Assembly (NCBI GenBank): GCA_025360015.1
Contig: JANYCZ010000068.1
Location: 248,001-312,000, forward strand
Origin: Verrucomicrobiota bacterium
Lineage (GTDB): Bacteria > Verrucomicrobiota > Verrucomicrobiia > Verrucomicrobiales > Verrucomicrobiaceae
DNA: 64,000 nt
Direction of reading: 5' to 3'
Shown in pieces: positions 1 to 8,649 of this stretch (position 1 is its first letter; each line of letters starts with the position of its first letter). The position numbers were made by a program, and so were the translations under genes. The notes below the pieces were generated by a model. That model worked only from the letters and a program-made list of their open reading frames with translations, made no database searches and was not told the origin of the DNA.

Positions 1-1722
1 GAAGTCATCGCATCCCCGCAGGGAGCGCTCAATGTGGCTCCTGGCAAGGAGGACACGGTGCGCTTTCGTGTGCGTGTGAAGGACGAGCTTGGCAGCGCGG
101 AGATCACCTTCAAGGCAGAGGCAGCCGGGCAGGTGGTGCTGCGGCGTGTCACTCTCAGCGTGCGGCCCATGACACAGTACCTCACCAATGTGCAGAGCGG
201 CTATTTCCGCGACGGCAGCCATGACGTGAAGGTCACCCGTGAAATGTTCCCGCAGTATCGCAAACTGAACGCCAACGTATCCGCCCTGCCGCTCGGTCTC
301 GCACGTGGTTTGGAGTCCTATCTGCACGAATATCCGCATGGCTGCTCCGAGCAAATCACCAGCCGTGCCGTCTCACGTTTGCTGCTGGCAAAGGAGGTGG
401 ACTTCGGTTTCGATGCCGCCGATTCCGCGCGGCAACTGGATGCAGCATTTGCCCTGCTGCGCAGCCGTCAGCATTCGAATGGCGGTTTCGGCTACTGGGA
501 TTCAGATGCCAATGCAGGCGTGGATTATCTCTCGGTCTATGTGACATGCTTTCTCACGGAAGCGCGGGATGCGGGCAATGCGGTGCCGTCCGCGCTGCTC
601 GAAGGTGCGCGCAATCGCATGCGGCAGATGGCACGCCTGCAGGTGAGCAGCCTTGATGAAGCAGCCATCCAGGCGGCGGCGATTTATCTGCTCACGCGCC
701 AGGGTGAAAACACCTCCACTTATGTGCTCAATTTGCGCGACAACTTGCGGCAGAAATATCAGGAGAAATGGCGCAGCCACCTCACGGCTGCGTATCTGGC
801 GGGCACGTATGCACTGCTGCAGAAGCGCCCAGAAGCGGTGGCGCTGATGCAAGATTATTGGGCAGCAGTGCGCAAAGGCCGTGCGTCGGGGACATCATGG
901 CGGGGCTCGTATTATCTCGATCCGCAGGTGAGCCAGGCCGAGGGCTTCGCAGTGGCGTGCAAGCACTTCCCGGAGCTGGCGGGAAGCTTTGGGTATGATG
1001 ATCTCGCCATCGTCACCGAACCGCTGGCACGCAATCGCTTCAACACCATCAGCGCTGCCACGACGATCCTCGCGCTCAAGGCGTACTCCGATCTCGCGAA
1101 GCAGTCCGGCGTGCGTGTCTCGCTGGCGGAACTGGCGCGCGCAGGAGGAACGCCGAGTGTGCTGGTGCCAGAGACGACTGGATTGATCCAAAGCAACTTC
1201 AGTGCGCAGGCGGGTAGCTTGCGCTTCGGTATCGCGCAAGACGGAGGTCGCGATCTGGGCGCGTTTTACCAGGTGACGGAGGCTGGTTTCGACACCGGTG
1301 TGCCGACCCAGCGTATCGCGGATGGTTTGGAAGTATTCCGTGAAATTCTGGCTGCGGATGGAAAAGCGGTGGCAAAACTCAAGGTCGGTGAAGGTGCGCT
1401 GGTGCGCCTGACCGTGCGCAATGTTTCCCCCGATGCGCTCAGCAACATCGCGTTGCTGGATCTGATGCCCGGCAGTTTTGAGCTGGAGCCCAATGGACTC
1501 AAGCCCGGACGTGGCACCATGCCGGGGGCGGATTATGTGGATGTGCGGGAGGATCGCAATGTGTTCTTCTGCGGCCTGGGCAAAGGAGAAGTGAAGACCT
1601 TCAGCTATCGCATCAAACCCATCGCAGCAGGCAGCTATGTGATTCCACCAGCGTTTGCTGAGAGCATGTATGATCGCGGTATCAAAGGGCGCGATGGCGG
1701 CGGCAAAGTGAACGTGGAGTAA
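1..1722 (+). CDS. Alpha-2-macroglobulin family protein, C-terminal part (5' end outside window)
   Basis: The reading frame is open from the first base, so this is the C-terminal 573 residues of a longer protein. The motif GCSEQ (Cys codon at 343-345) is the CxEQ thioester signature of alpha-2-macroglobulins and complement-like proteins, set in the usual alpha/alpha-barrel thioester domain (about 200-1100); the rest would be the receptor-binding-like C-terminal domain. Bacterial A2Ms are periplasmic protease traps thought to protect the envelope. The stop is 5 bases before pbpC, which matches the known A2M-pbpC pairing (yfhM-pbpC in E. coli): A2M is thought to trap proteases that enter while PBP1C repairs the wall. 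Family assignment is firm; the N-terminal half and any lipobox cannot be seen. Confidence 0.9.
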   Translation, partial: EVIASPQGALNVAPGKEDTVRFRVRVKDELGSAEITFKAEAAGQVVLRRVTLSVRPMTQYLTNVQSGYFRDGSHDVKVTREMFPQYRKLNANVSALPLGLARGLESYLHEYPHGCSEQITSRAVSRLLLAKEVDFGFDAADSARQLDAAFALLRSRQHSNGGFGYWDSDANAGVDYLSVYVTCFLTEARDAGNAVPSALLEGARNRMRQMARLQVSSLDEAAIQAAAIYLLTRQGENTSTYVLNLRDNLRQKYQEKWRSHLTAAYLAGTYALLQKRPEAVALMQDYWAAVRKGRASGTSWRGSYYLDPQVSQAEGFAVACKHFPELAGSFGYDDLAIVTEPLARNRFNTISAATTILALKAYSDLAKQSGVRVSLAELARAGGTPSVLVPETTGLIQSNFSAQAGSLRFGIAQDGGRDLGAFYQVTEAGFDTGVPTQRIADGLEVFREILAADGKAVAKLKVGEGALVRLTVRNVSPDALSNIALLDLMPGSFELEPNGLKPGRGTMPGADYVDVREDRNVFFCGLGKGEVKTFSYRIKPIAAGSYVIPPAFAESMYDRGIKGRDGGGKVNVE

Positions 1723-1727
1723 CGGCC

Positions 1728-4046
1728 ATGCGCACGCTTCACCGTCTGCTGCGAATGCAGTTCCTGCGCTGGTCGGGCGCGGCGCTGCTTTTTGTGGCGG
1801 TGGTGTGGCTGCTGCTGCCGCAGCCGGAGCTGTATCCGCCGGAGCTTCGTTTTTCACGCACGCTGGAGGATCGCAACGGCAGGCTGCTGCATCTCGCGCT
1901 GACGCCGGATGGCAAGTATCGCCGCTTCACGCCGCTGGCGGAGATCAGCCCCGCTTTGATCGAGGCAACACTGACACTGGAAGACCGCAGGTTTTACGAT
2001 CATCCGGGAGTGAATCCGCTCTCGATGCTGCGCGCGGCGTGGGGTGTTGTTTCAGGGGCGGCGCGTGGCGGTGGGTCCACCATTACGATGCAACTGGCGC
2101 GGCTGCGTTACGATCTGCACACACGCACGCCCTGGGGCAAGGCGTGGCAGATGCTGCGCGCGGTGCAGATGGAGAAACATTATTCCAAGGAGGCCATTTT
2201 TGAGGCTTATCTCAATCAGGCACCCTATGGCGGGAATGTGGAAGGTGTGGGCGCGGCCAGCCTGCTGTGGTGCGGCAAGCCAGCGAAGGAGCTGACCCTG
2301 CGCGAAGCGGTGACGCTCTCCGTGCTGCCGCAAAGTCCGACGACACGCAGGCCGCGTGTGACGGGTGACAACGCAAGCCTGGCCGCCGCTCAGCATCGGC
2401 TGTGGGATCGTTTGCGTGAGGAGCGCGGACAGCCTGCGGATCCGCTGGATGGGGCATTCACACTGCGGCAGTTGCAGCCCGTGCCGCGTGAGGCACCGCA
2501 TCTGGCACGCCGATTGTTTGCCGGAAAGCCGGCGGAAGATCGCGCCAGTTCCGGGGTGCCGCAGCGCTGCACACTGGATGCGAGCCGGCAGCAAGGCGTG
2601 GAGCAGGCGGTGAATGATTACGTGGAGCGCAAACGCGAGGTGGGCATCACCAATGCCTGCGCGCTGCTGGTGCATGCGCCTTCGCGCGAAGTGCTGGCCT
2701 ATGTGGGTTCCAGCCGCTTTCTCGACAGCAAGATCCAGGGACAGGTGGACGGTGTGCTGGCGCGGCGCTCACCCGGGTCGGCGCTGAAGCCTTTCATTTA
2801 TGCGCTGGCCATGCAGCAGGGGCTGATTCATCCCCACACGCTGCTGCGCGACGGGCGGATGGCCTTCGGCAGCTACAACCCGGAGAATTTTGACCGCAAC
2901 TTTGCCGGGCCGATTTCAGCCGGAGATGCGCTGTATCACAGCCGTAATATTCCAGCGGTGGCGCTGGCACAGCGGCTCGATGCGCCGGGCCTGTACGGCT
3001 TCCTCAAAGAGGCTGGAGTGGCGCTGCCGCAGCCTGCGGAGTTTTATGGGCTGTCGCTGCCGCTTGGCGGTGGGGAAGTTTCTATGGAAGAACTGGCCGA
3101 GCTCTATGCGCTGCTGTCGAGCGATGGCACCGCGCGACGGTTGAATTATTTCAAAGGAGAACAGACCGTGGAGGCAAAGCCACTGCTCACCGATGAGGCG
3201 TGCTATCTGACGCGGGAGATGCTGCGCACACGTGAAGGCGAGCCGGTGATGGATGATCCGGCAGTGACGTGGAAGACTGGCACCTCACACGGATTTCGCG
3301 ATGCCTGGGCGGCGGGCATGCGCGGCGAGTATGTGCTGGTGGTGTGGATCGGCAATTTCAACGGCAAGGCCAACCCGGCCTTCATCGCTCGCGAGTGTGC
3401 GGCGCCGCTGCTGTTTGAAACGTTCCGGCATCTGCGCCTGCCCATGAAGCGAGAGAAGCCGCCTGCGGGAGTTTCGCAGGTGGAGTTATGCGCGGTATCA
3501 GGCCAGCTTCCCACACCGTACTGCCAGCACCGCGTGCAGGGCGGCTTCATTCCCGGTGTGTCACCCATCACGCCCTGCGACATCCATCGCGAAGTGCTGA
3601 TTGATGCCGCCAGCGGCCTGCGTGTGGCGCGGGATGATGGCAAGCGTGCGCTGAAACATGAGGTGTTCGAATTCTGGCCGCCGGACCTGCTGGAGATGTT
3701 CAAGCTGGCCGGGGTGCCGCGCAAAACACCGCCACCGCTGGAAGCGAATGCTGAATCGCTTGTCAGTGCCGATGCAGGTGCGGTGCCGAAGATTGTGTCG
3801 CCGCGTGCCGCCTTGGTTTACACCCTGCAAGCCTCCGATGCGGCGCGGCAGACGATCCCGCTGCGTGCCGAAACAGCTCCGGGCGTCAACCGCGTCTTCT
3901 GGTTTGCCGGACCCCGCTTTCTCGGTGCCAGCGATCCGGCCACGCCGGTCATGTGGGCCGCCGCCGCTGGCAAGTGGCGCGTGCATGTGCTGGACGATCA
4001 GGGGCGCAGCGCTGCGGTGGAGGTGCGGGTGGAGATGGTGCCGTGA
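1728..4046 (+). CDS. pbpC: Penicillin-binding protein 1C, bifunctional transglycosylase/transpeptidase
   Basis: A 772-residue class A PBP that polymerises and crosslinks peptidoglycan in the periplasm. Residues 13-30 form the N-terminal membrane anchor. The GT51 glycosyltransferase domain has the catalytic LEDRRFYDHPG (about 84-94) and GGSTITMQLAR (115-125). The transpeptidase has a complete active site: SALK (Ser351/Lys354), SRN (405-407) and KTGTS (516-520). A BiPBP_C-type beta domain follows at about 695-770; that tail and the upstream A2M gene identify PBP1C rather than PBP1A or 1B. The ATG lies 5 bases after the A2M stop, so the two are probably cotranscribed. The length is normal for PbpC. 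Its intact motifs contrast with the second class A PBP at 19459. Confidence 0.95.
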   Translation: MRTLHRLLRMQFLRWSGAALLFVAVVWLLLPQPELYPPELRFSRTLEDRNGRLLHLALTPDGKYRRFTPLAEISPALIEATLTLEDRRFYDHPGVNPLSMLRAAWGVVSGAARGGGSTITMQLARLRYDLHTRTPWGKAWQMLRAVQMEKHYSKEAIFEAYLNQAPYGGNVEGVGAASLLWCGKPAKELTLREAVTLSVLPQSPTTRRPRVTGDNASLAAAQHRLWDRLREERGQPADPLDGAFTLRQLQPVPREAPHLARRLFAGKPAEDRASSGVPQRCTLDASRQQGVEQAVNDYVERKREVGITNACALLVHAPSREVLAYVGSSRFLDSKIQGQVDGVLARRSPGSALKPFIYALAMQQGLIHPHTLLRDGRMAFGSYNPENFDRNFAGPISAGDALYHSRNIPAVALAQRLDAPGLYGFLKEAGVALPQPAEFYGLSLPLGGGEVSMEELAELYALLSSDGTARRLNYFKGEQTVEAKPLLTDEACYLTREMLRTREGEPVMDDPAVTWKTGTSHGFRDAWAAGMRGEYVLVVWIGNFNGKANPAFIARECAAPLLFETFRHLRLPMKREKPPAGVSQVELCAVSGQLPTPYCQHRVQGGFIPGVSPITPCDIHREVLIDAASGLRVARDDGKRALKHEVFEFWPPDLLEMFKLAGVPRKTPPPLEANAESLVSADAGAVPKIVSPRAALVYTLQASDAARQTIPLRAETAPGVNRVFWFAGPRFLGASDPATPVMWAAAAGKWRVHVLDDQGRSAAVEVRVEMVP

Positions 4047-4059
4047 GGAGGGGCTGCCT

Positions 4060-4584
4060 TCAATCGATGTGCAGCATGCCGCTGGTGATGATCCTGGCTC
4101 TCAGCCCACCGCGAAACTTGCCTTTGAGAAACTCCTCCCCGCCGGGCGCGATGGCGCGGTCCATCCAGTGGCAAGGCCTGCACTCCTGGCTGCCTTCGAA
4201 TTCCACGCCTTGAAAGAGAAAGCGCTTTCCCATCCATTGCTGCAGGTCGATGCCGCGAACGATCAGGTTGCGGCGAAAGACCGAGGCCGGAAGCCGCGCC
4301 AGTTTGAAGTGATGGCGCACATCCTCGACGATGGCGATGTCGAAGAAGGTGACCTGTCCTTTGAAATCGGGCCGGTGGCCAAAGTAGCGGTCACCACGCA
4401 GCCCCATGCCGGCTACGCACTCGATTTCCTTGACCTCGGTGATGCCGCTTTGAAAACGACCTGCGCCCTGCTTACCCCAGTAATCATGGCCAGGTGAAAT
4501 GTAGATGTGGAGCAGACGAGCATGCCACACCGGCAGCTGGGCGGACGGATTGGCAGCTTCTTCGTTCTCCATTCCGTCATCCAT
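4060..4584 (-). CDS. MOSC domain protein
   Basis: The conserved part starts at ARLLHIYISPGHDYWGK and runs through GLRGDRYFG, FFDIAIVEDV, RRNLIVRGIDL and the cysteine-containing ECRPC. This order is typical of small stand-alone MOSC proteins (molybdenum cofactor sulfurase C-terminal domain, YiiM/YuaD-like), which are thought to handle sulfur or molybdenum-cofactor ligands; the substrate here is unknown. I chose the ATG at 4584 (174 residues). A TTG at 4686 would add 34 residues that do not look like the family, and a GTG at 4530 would start almost at the domain. It converges with pbpC, with only 13 bases between the stops. Confidence 0.75.
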   Translation of the reverse strand: MDDGMENEEAANPSAQLPVWHARLLHIYISPGHDYWGKQGAGRFQSGITEVKEIECVAGMGLRGDRYFGHRPDFKGQVTFFDIAIVEDVRHHFKLARLPASVFRRNLIVRGIDLQQWMGKRFLFQGVEFEGSQECRPCHWMDRAIAPGGEEFLKGKFRGGLRARIITSGMLHID

Positions 4585-4727
4585 AGCGGGTTCCCGGTAT
4601 TCTTCGTCATGGCGGGGTGATCCGGCTGTATCGACCAGCTCCCAAAGTTGATCGTGGGGGATCGCTCGAATCTTCCGCGCATTCAAGCCTCGCAGCGCGA
4701 TTTGAAGAGAATGAGACAGTCCATCGA

Positions 4728-6548
4728 ATGAATCACAACGAACATCTGGCCATCATTGGAAGTGGGGCTTCCTCGATCTACCTGCTCAAACATCTGCTGG
4801 ATCAGGCTCCGCTGCTCGCGCTGCAGGTCTCTAGGATTTCAATCTTTGAAAAGAGCCGCCTCACGGGAATGGGCATGCCTTACAGTCCGAAGACGACGGA
4901 CGTGTATAACATGTCGAACATTTCCTCCGAAGAGCTGCCGGAGCTGCCTGTGACCCTGGGTGACTGGCTGCGCTCGCAGGAGCCCGCTGTCTTAAAAGCG
5001 CTGAATCTCGATGGGGTTAAGATCAGCGACAGCGAGGTGTACAGCCGCCTCGCATTGGGCCGCTACCTGCATGCGCAATACCAGACGCTGATCGCCCGGC
5101 TTGGCGAGTGCGGCATCGAGATCATGGAACACCCGCACTGTGAGATCATTGATGTGCAGGATCAGCCGAACGGGGAGGGTGTGGTGCTGACCACCGTTCA
5201 AGGCGTGATGCATGCTTTTCATCGAGTGATTATTGCCACCGGCCATTACTGGGCTGGCGCGGACAAGCCGCAGTCGGGTTATTATGCCTCGCCCTGGCCG
5301 ATTTCCAAACTGCTGCCGGGGGAAGGGGAGCATCACAATCATGCCATTGGCACGCTGGGAGCATCTCTCAGCGCCTTTGATGTCATCTCATCGCTGTCCC
5401 ACCGGCACGGCGAATTCATTCTGCAGGACAAAGGAAAAATGATCTTCCGGCCACATCCCGGCACGGAGAATTTCAAGATCATCATGCACGCGGGACATGG
5501 TTTGCTTCCACATTTGCAGTTCGACCAAGAGAAGCCCTTTCGGGAGATCTACCGGCATGTGGATCGTGACGGCATGTTAAGCCTGATCGATGGCCAAGGC
5601 TTCCTGCGCATCGGCACATTCTTCGAAAAAGTATGCCGCCCGGCGTTGCGACGTGCCTTTGAGAAAGACGCCATGCCTGAGCTTGTGGTCGCGCTGGATG
5701 ATCCTCAGTTTGGCCTGGTGGAATTCGTCGAAAAAATGACCGACAAGCACGACTACTCCAACGCGTTCGATGGCATGGCTCATGAGATGGTGGAGGCGAG
5801 GAACTCGGTGCTGAATCACCAGCCGGTGCACTGGAAGGAGGTCATCGACGACCTGATGTACACGCTCAATTTTCATGCTGAGCTCATGCCTGCGGAGGAT
5901 CATCTGCTGCTGCACTCCAAGGTGATGCCGTTTCTCATGAACGTCATCGCCGCTATGCCGCTGCCCTCTGGCAATACCCTTCTGGCCCTGTACCATGCCG
6001 GGAAGCTGGACATGGTCGCTGGCAGAGTGCGCATCGCCGATGAGCAGACTGAGCAGGGCATGACCACGATCATGGTGGACGAGGATGGGAGGGAATCGAG
6101 CATGAGCTATCGCATGTTTATTGATTGCAGCGGCCAGAAGCCGCTGGAGCTGGAGGACTACCCCTTTCCCAGCCTTGTCAAAAGCGGCGCGGTGCGAAAA
6201 GCGCGGGCCGCCTTTTGTGGTTCGCAAGCCGTAGCAGATGCGTTGCCGCAGGAAAAGAAAGAGCATCTTTTCAAAGACGGTGACGGTTTGTTTTACCACA
6301 TCGGCGGCATCGATATCGACGGCACCTACCGCGTTATCGGCAGCGACGGCAAACCGAATCCGCGCATTCACGACATCGCCTTTCCTCACACCACCGGCAT
6401 ACGGCCTTACTCGTATGGGCTGCAGGCATGCAGCGACACCAGCGCCATTTTGGTGAGGGCCTGGGTGGAGGAAATCAAGGGAGCTCCGCCGGTGAAAAAT
6501 GACATCGTCGAAATCACGGAGATCTACGAGAAGGTGCAGGCGGCTTAA
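4728..6548 (+). CDS. FAD/NAD(P)-binding oxidoreductase (NAD_binding_9 type)
   Basis: A 606-residue cytoplasmic flavoprotein-like sequence. The N-terminus HLAIIGSGASSIYLL is a Rossmann dinucleotide-binding fold (GxGxxS at 11-16), followed by IFEKSRLTGMGMPYS and a conserved Asn/Ser stretch (VYNMSNISSEELPEL) typical of the NAD_binding_9 family. A later RVIIATGHYWAG resembles the ATG motif of FAD-dependent oxidoreductases, and FIDCSGQKP suggests the second half of the FAD-binding fold. The substrate cannot be told. The start at 4728 is chosen because residues before it are unlike the family and the Rossmann strand begins six residues later. Its stop overlaps the convergent ogt stop by 4 bases (TTAA). 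Confidence 0.75.
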   Translation: MNHNEHLAIIGSGASSIYLLKHLLDQAPLLALQVSRISIFEKSRLTGMGMPYSPKTTDVYNMSNISSEELPELPVTLGDWLRSQEPAVLKALNLDGVKISDSEVYSRLALGRYLHAQYQTLIARLGECGIEIMEHPHCEIIDVQDQPNGEGVVLTTVQGVMHAFHRVIIATGHYWAGADKPQSGYYASPWPISKLLPGEGEHHNHAIGTLGASLSAFDVISSLSHRHGEFILQDKGKMIFRPHPGTENFKIIMHAGHGLLPHLQFDQEKPFREIYRHVDRDGMLSLIDGQGFLRIGTFFEKVCRPALRRAFEKDAMPELVVALDDPQFGLVEFVEKMTDKHDYSNAFDGMAHEMVEARNSVLNHQPVHWKEVIDDLMYTLNFHAELMPAEDHLLLHSKVMPFLMNVIAAMPLPSGNTLLALYHAGKLDMVAGRVRIADEQTEQGMTTIMVDEDGRESSMSYRMFIDCSGQKPLELEDYPFPSLVKSGAVRKARAAFCGSQAVADALPQEKKEHLFKDGDGLFYHIGGIDIDGTYRVIGSDGKPNPRIHDIAFPHTTGIRPYSYGLQACSDTSAILVRAWVEEIKGAPPVKNDIVEITEIYEKVQAA

Positions 6549-7054
6549 CCCAGATTCATCACGGGTTGGTGGGGCTGGTCGGACTCCAGGCGCAGCAGCA
6601 GTTCCTTGGCCGTGAGGCCACCTGCAAAGCCGGTCAATTTTCCGTTGGAACCAATCACGCGATGGCACGGAGCCACGATGGAGATGGGGTTTTTGCCGTT
6701 GGCCGCTCCCACGGCACGCACGGCCTTGGGACTGCCCACCTGCGTGGCGATCTGCGCATAGCTACGTGTTTCTCCGAAGGGGATGGTCAGCAGGGCTTCC
6801 CAGACTTTCTTTTGAAAAGCGGTGCCGGCGAAGTCGAGCTTGAGGGTGAACTTCTTCAGCTTGCCCGCGAAGTAGTCACGCAATTGGTCCTCGGCTTCGA
6901 GCAGCGCGGGATGGGCCAGGTTTTCTTCCAGCGGGCTGAGCCTCACACGCTTCGGGTCGTCGTTCTCCCATAGGACGGCAGCGAGTCCGCGATCATTGGC
7001 CACGAGAGTCAGCATGCCCACCGGCGACGGCATGGTTTTGTAAAAATAAGTCAT
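6545..7054 (-). CDS. ogt: Methylated-DNA--protein-cysteine S-methyltransferase
   Basis: A 169-residue suicide DNA-repair enzyme that takes the methyl group from O6-methylguanine (and O4-methylthymine). The active-site motif is APCHRVIG with acceptor Cys130. The helix-turn-helix region before it (VWEALLTIPFGETRSYAQIA, 84-103) and the Asn hinge region (RAVGAANGKNPI) match Ogt/AGT. There is no fused regulatory domain, so this is the Ogt form. It is transcribed away from the ada-alkA fusion, and the intergenic region holds a perfect inverted repeat, so the two may share alkylation-responsive control (inference). No Shine-Dalgarno is visible before the ATG. Confidence 0.95.
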   Translation of the reverse strand: MTYFYKTMPSPVGMLTLVANDRGLAAVLWENDDPKRVRLSPLEENLAHPALLEAEDQLRDYFAGKLKKFTLKLDFAGTAFQKKVWEALLTIPFGETRSYAQIATQVGSPKAVRAVGAANGKNPISIVAPCHRVIGSNGKLTGFAGGLTAKELLLRLESDQPHQPVMNLG

Positions 7055-7103
7055 GGGGGAAGAGATTGGGATGCGGTGCCACGATGACTGGCTTTAGCGG
7101 AAA

Positions 7104-7162
7104 CGCTGGCCGTTTTCGGACATGGAAACAAAAAAGAGTGTGGTGTCCGAAAACGGCCAGCG
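7104..7162. repeat. Perfect 19-bp inverted repeat with 21-nt spacer between ogt and ada-alkA
   Basis: The arms CGCTGGCCGTTTTCGGACA (7104-7122) and TGTCCGAAAACGGCCAGCG (7144-7162) are exact reverse complements, separated by an A-rich 21-nt spacer. The left arm ends 49 bases upstream of the ogt start and the right arm 32 bases upstream of the proposed ada-alkA start. It could be an operator for a dimeric regulator (the neighbouring Ada-type protein is an obvious candidate), an RNA hairpin in the 5' leaders, or the relic of a small mobile element. No target-site duplication is visible next to the arms. Confidence 0.9.
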
Positions 7163-7194
7163 AGGCCATGCAGAAAGGTTACGGTGCGGCTCTG

Positions 7195-8649
7195 ATGACC
7201 GCCATTGACGACAATGCCGCCTACAACGCGATGACTTCCCGGGACCCTCGTTTCGATGGCGTGTTCTTTGTCGGGGTTACCTCCACGGGCATCTACTGCC
7301 GACCCATCTGTCCCGTCAAAACACCCCGGCGTGAGAACTGCCGTTTTTTTCAATGCGCGGAGGCGGCAGAGAAAGCCACGTTTCGCCCCTGCCTCCGCTG
7401 TCGTCCCGAACTGGCGCCGGGCAGTGCGCCCGTGGACCATGCGCAGCGCATCGCGCATCTGATTGTGCACCGCATCGACGAAGGGCATGTGGATGATGGC
7501 GCGGGCCTGGAGGAAATCGCAGCGGACCTAGGGCTCAGCTCACGGCAGTTGCGCCGCATTGTGCAGAAGGAGCTGGGCGTGTCGCCCATGGAGCTGATCC
7601 AGACACGTCGGCTGCTACTGGCGAAGCAACTGTTGACCGAGACCCAGCTGCCCGTGATCGACATCGCCTTTGCCAGCGGCTTCTCCAGCCTGCGTCGTTT
7701 CAATGCGGCCTTCAGTTCCCACTATCGCATGCCGCCGACCCGGCTGCGGAAAGAGGCGGAGCAGCATGGTGGCAAGATCAATGCCGCCGATACCTCGACG
7801 CTGCAACTCACCTACCGCCCGCCCTACGACTGGGAAGGCCTCCTCAAGTTCCTCAGCGCCCGCGTGATCAAGGACGTGGATTTGGTCAGCGATGGCAGTT
7901 ACGCGCGCACCGTCTTGCTGGGAAAGAGCAAGGGCTGGATTCGTGTGACGCATGCGGCGGAAAAGCGTGCGCTGCTGGTCGAGTTCACCCATTCACTGAC
8001 CTTCGTTTTGCCGGCGCTGCTCGGCAGGCTGCGCAATCTGTTCGACCTCGCTGCACGACCGGACCTGATCGCGGCGCATTTGATGCAGGACCCCTTGCTG
8101 AGAAAGGGAGTCATGAAAAATCCCGGGCTCCGCGTGCCAGGAGCATTCGACGGCTTTGAGCTGGCCCTGCGGGCGACCCTGGGGCAGCAGATCACGGTGA
8201 AGGCGGCCACGACATTGTCCTGTCGGTTTGCCGAGGCGTTCGGAGAAAAGATCGAGACACCCTTTCCCGAACTGACCCGGCTGTCGCCCCTGCCCGAGCG
8301 CGTGGCCAGGGCCAGTGTGGATGACATTGCCAGGCTGGGGATCGTCAGCGCCCGTGCCAAGTGCATTCTCGCCCTGGCCCAGGCGGTACAAGGGGGGACG
8401 CTCTCTTTCGATGTTGGAACGGATCCAGAAGCCGCCATCCAGCGATTGGTGGCCCTTCCAGGCATCGGCCCCTGGACTGCCCACTACATCGCCATGCGCG
8501 CCCTGCGCTGGCCGGATGCCTTTCCCAAAGAAGACATCGTCGTGCGGAACAACCTTGGCGGAGTTACCGCGAAGCGAGCCGAAGAGATGTCCCAAGTCTG
8601 GCGTCCATGGCGAAGCTACGCCGTGATGCATGTGTGGAATGGACCGTAA
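7195..8649 (+). CDS. alkA: Ada-type regulator fused to AlkA DNA-3-methyladenine glycosylase II
   Basis: A 484-residue fusion that senses and repairs alkylated DNA. Residues 20-72 are an Ada zinc domain with all four metal cysteines (Cys35, Cys39, Cys66, Cys69; TGIYCRPICP and FRPCLRCRPE). One of them normally accepts methyl from phosphotriesters and turns the protein into an activator. Residues about 85-185 form an AraC-type helix-turn-helix. Then come an AlkA N-terminal domain and a HhH-GPD glycosylase with LVALPGIGPWTAHYIAMRAL and the catalytic Asp in AFPKEDIVVR. The same layout is known from actinobacterial Ada-AlkA fusions. Start chosen at ATG 7195, just before the zinc domain; ATG 7168 is possible and would lie close to the inverted repeat. 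Its stop abuts the convergent GH26 gene. Confidence 0.9.
   Translation: MTAIDDNAAYNAMTSRDPRFDGVFFVGVTSTGIYCRPICPVKTPRRENCRFFQCAEAAEKATFRPCLRCRPELAPGSAPVDHAQRIAHLIVHRIDEGHVDDGAGLEEIAADLGLSSRQLRRIVQKELGVSPMELIQTRRLLLAKQLLTETQLPVIDIAFASGFSSLRRFNAAFSSHYRMPPTRLRKEAEQHGGKINAADTSTLQLTYRPPYDWEGLLKFLSARVIKDVDLVSDGSYARTVLLGKSKGWIRVTHAAEKRALLVEFTHSLTFVLPALLGRLRNLFDLAARPDLIAAHLMQDPLLRKGVMKNPGLRVPGAFDGFELALRATLGQQITVKAATTLSCRFAEAFGEKIETPFPELTRLSPLPERVARASVDDIARLGIVSARAKCILALAQAVQGGTLSFDVGTDPEAAIQRLVALPGIGPWTAHYIAMRALRWPDAFPKEDIVVRNNLGGVTAKRAEEMSQVWRPWRSYAVMHVWNGP

Noticed and set aside
7104-7162. The inverted repeat read as a Rho-independent terminator
   Set aside because: It lies upstream of both divergent genes, has a 21-nt loop and no T-run after either arm.
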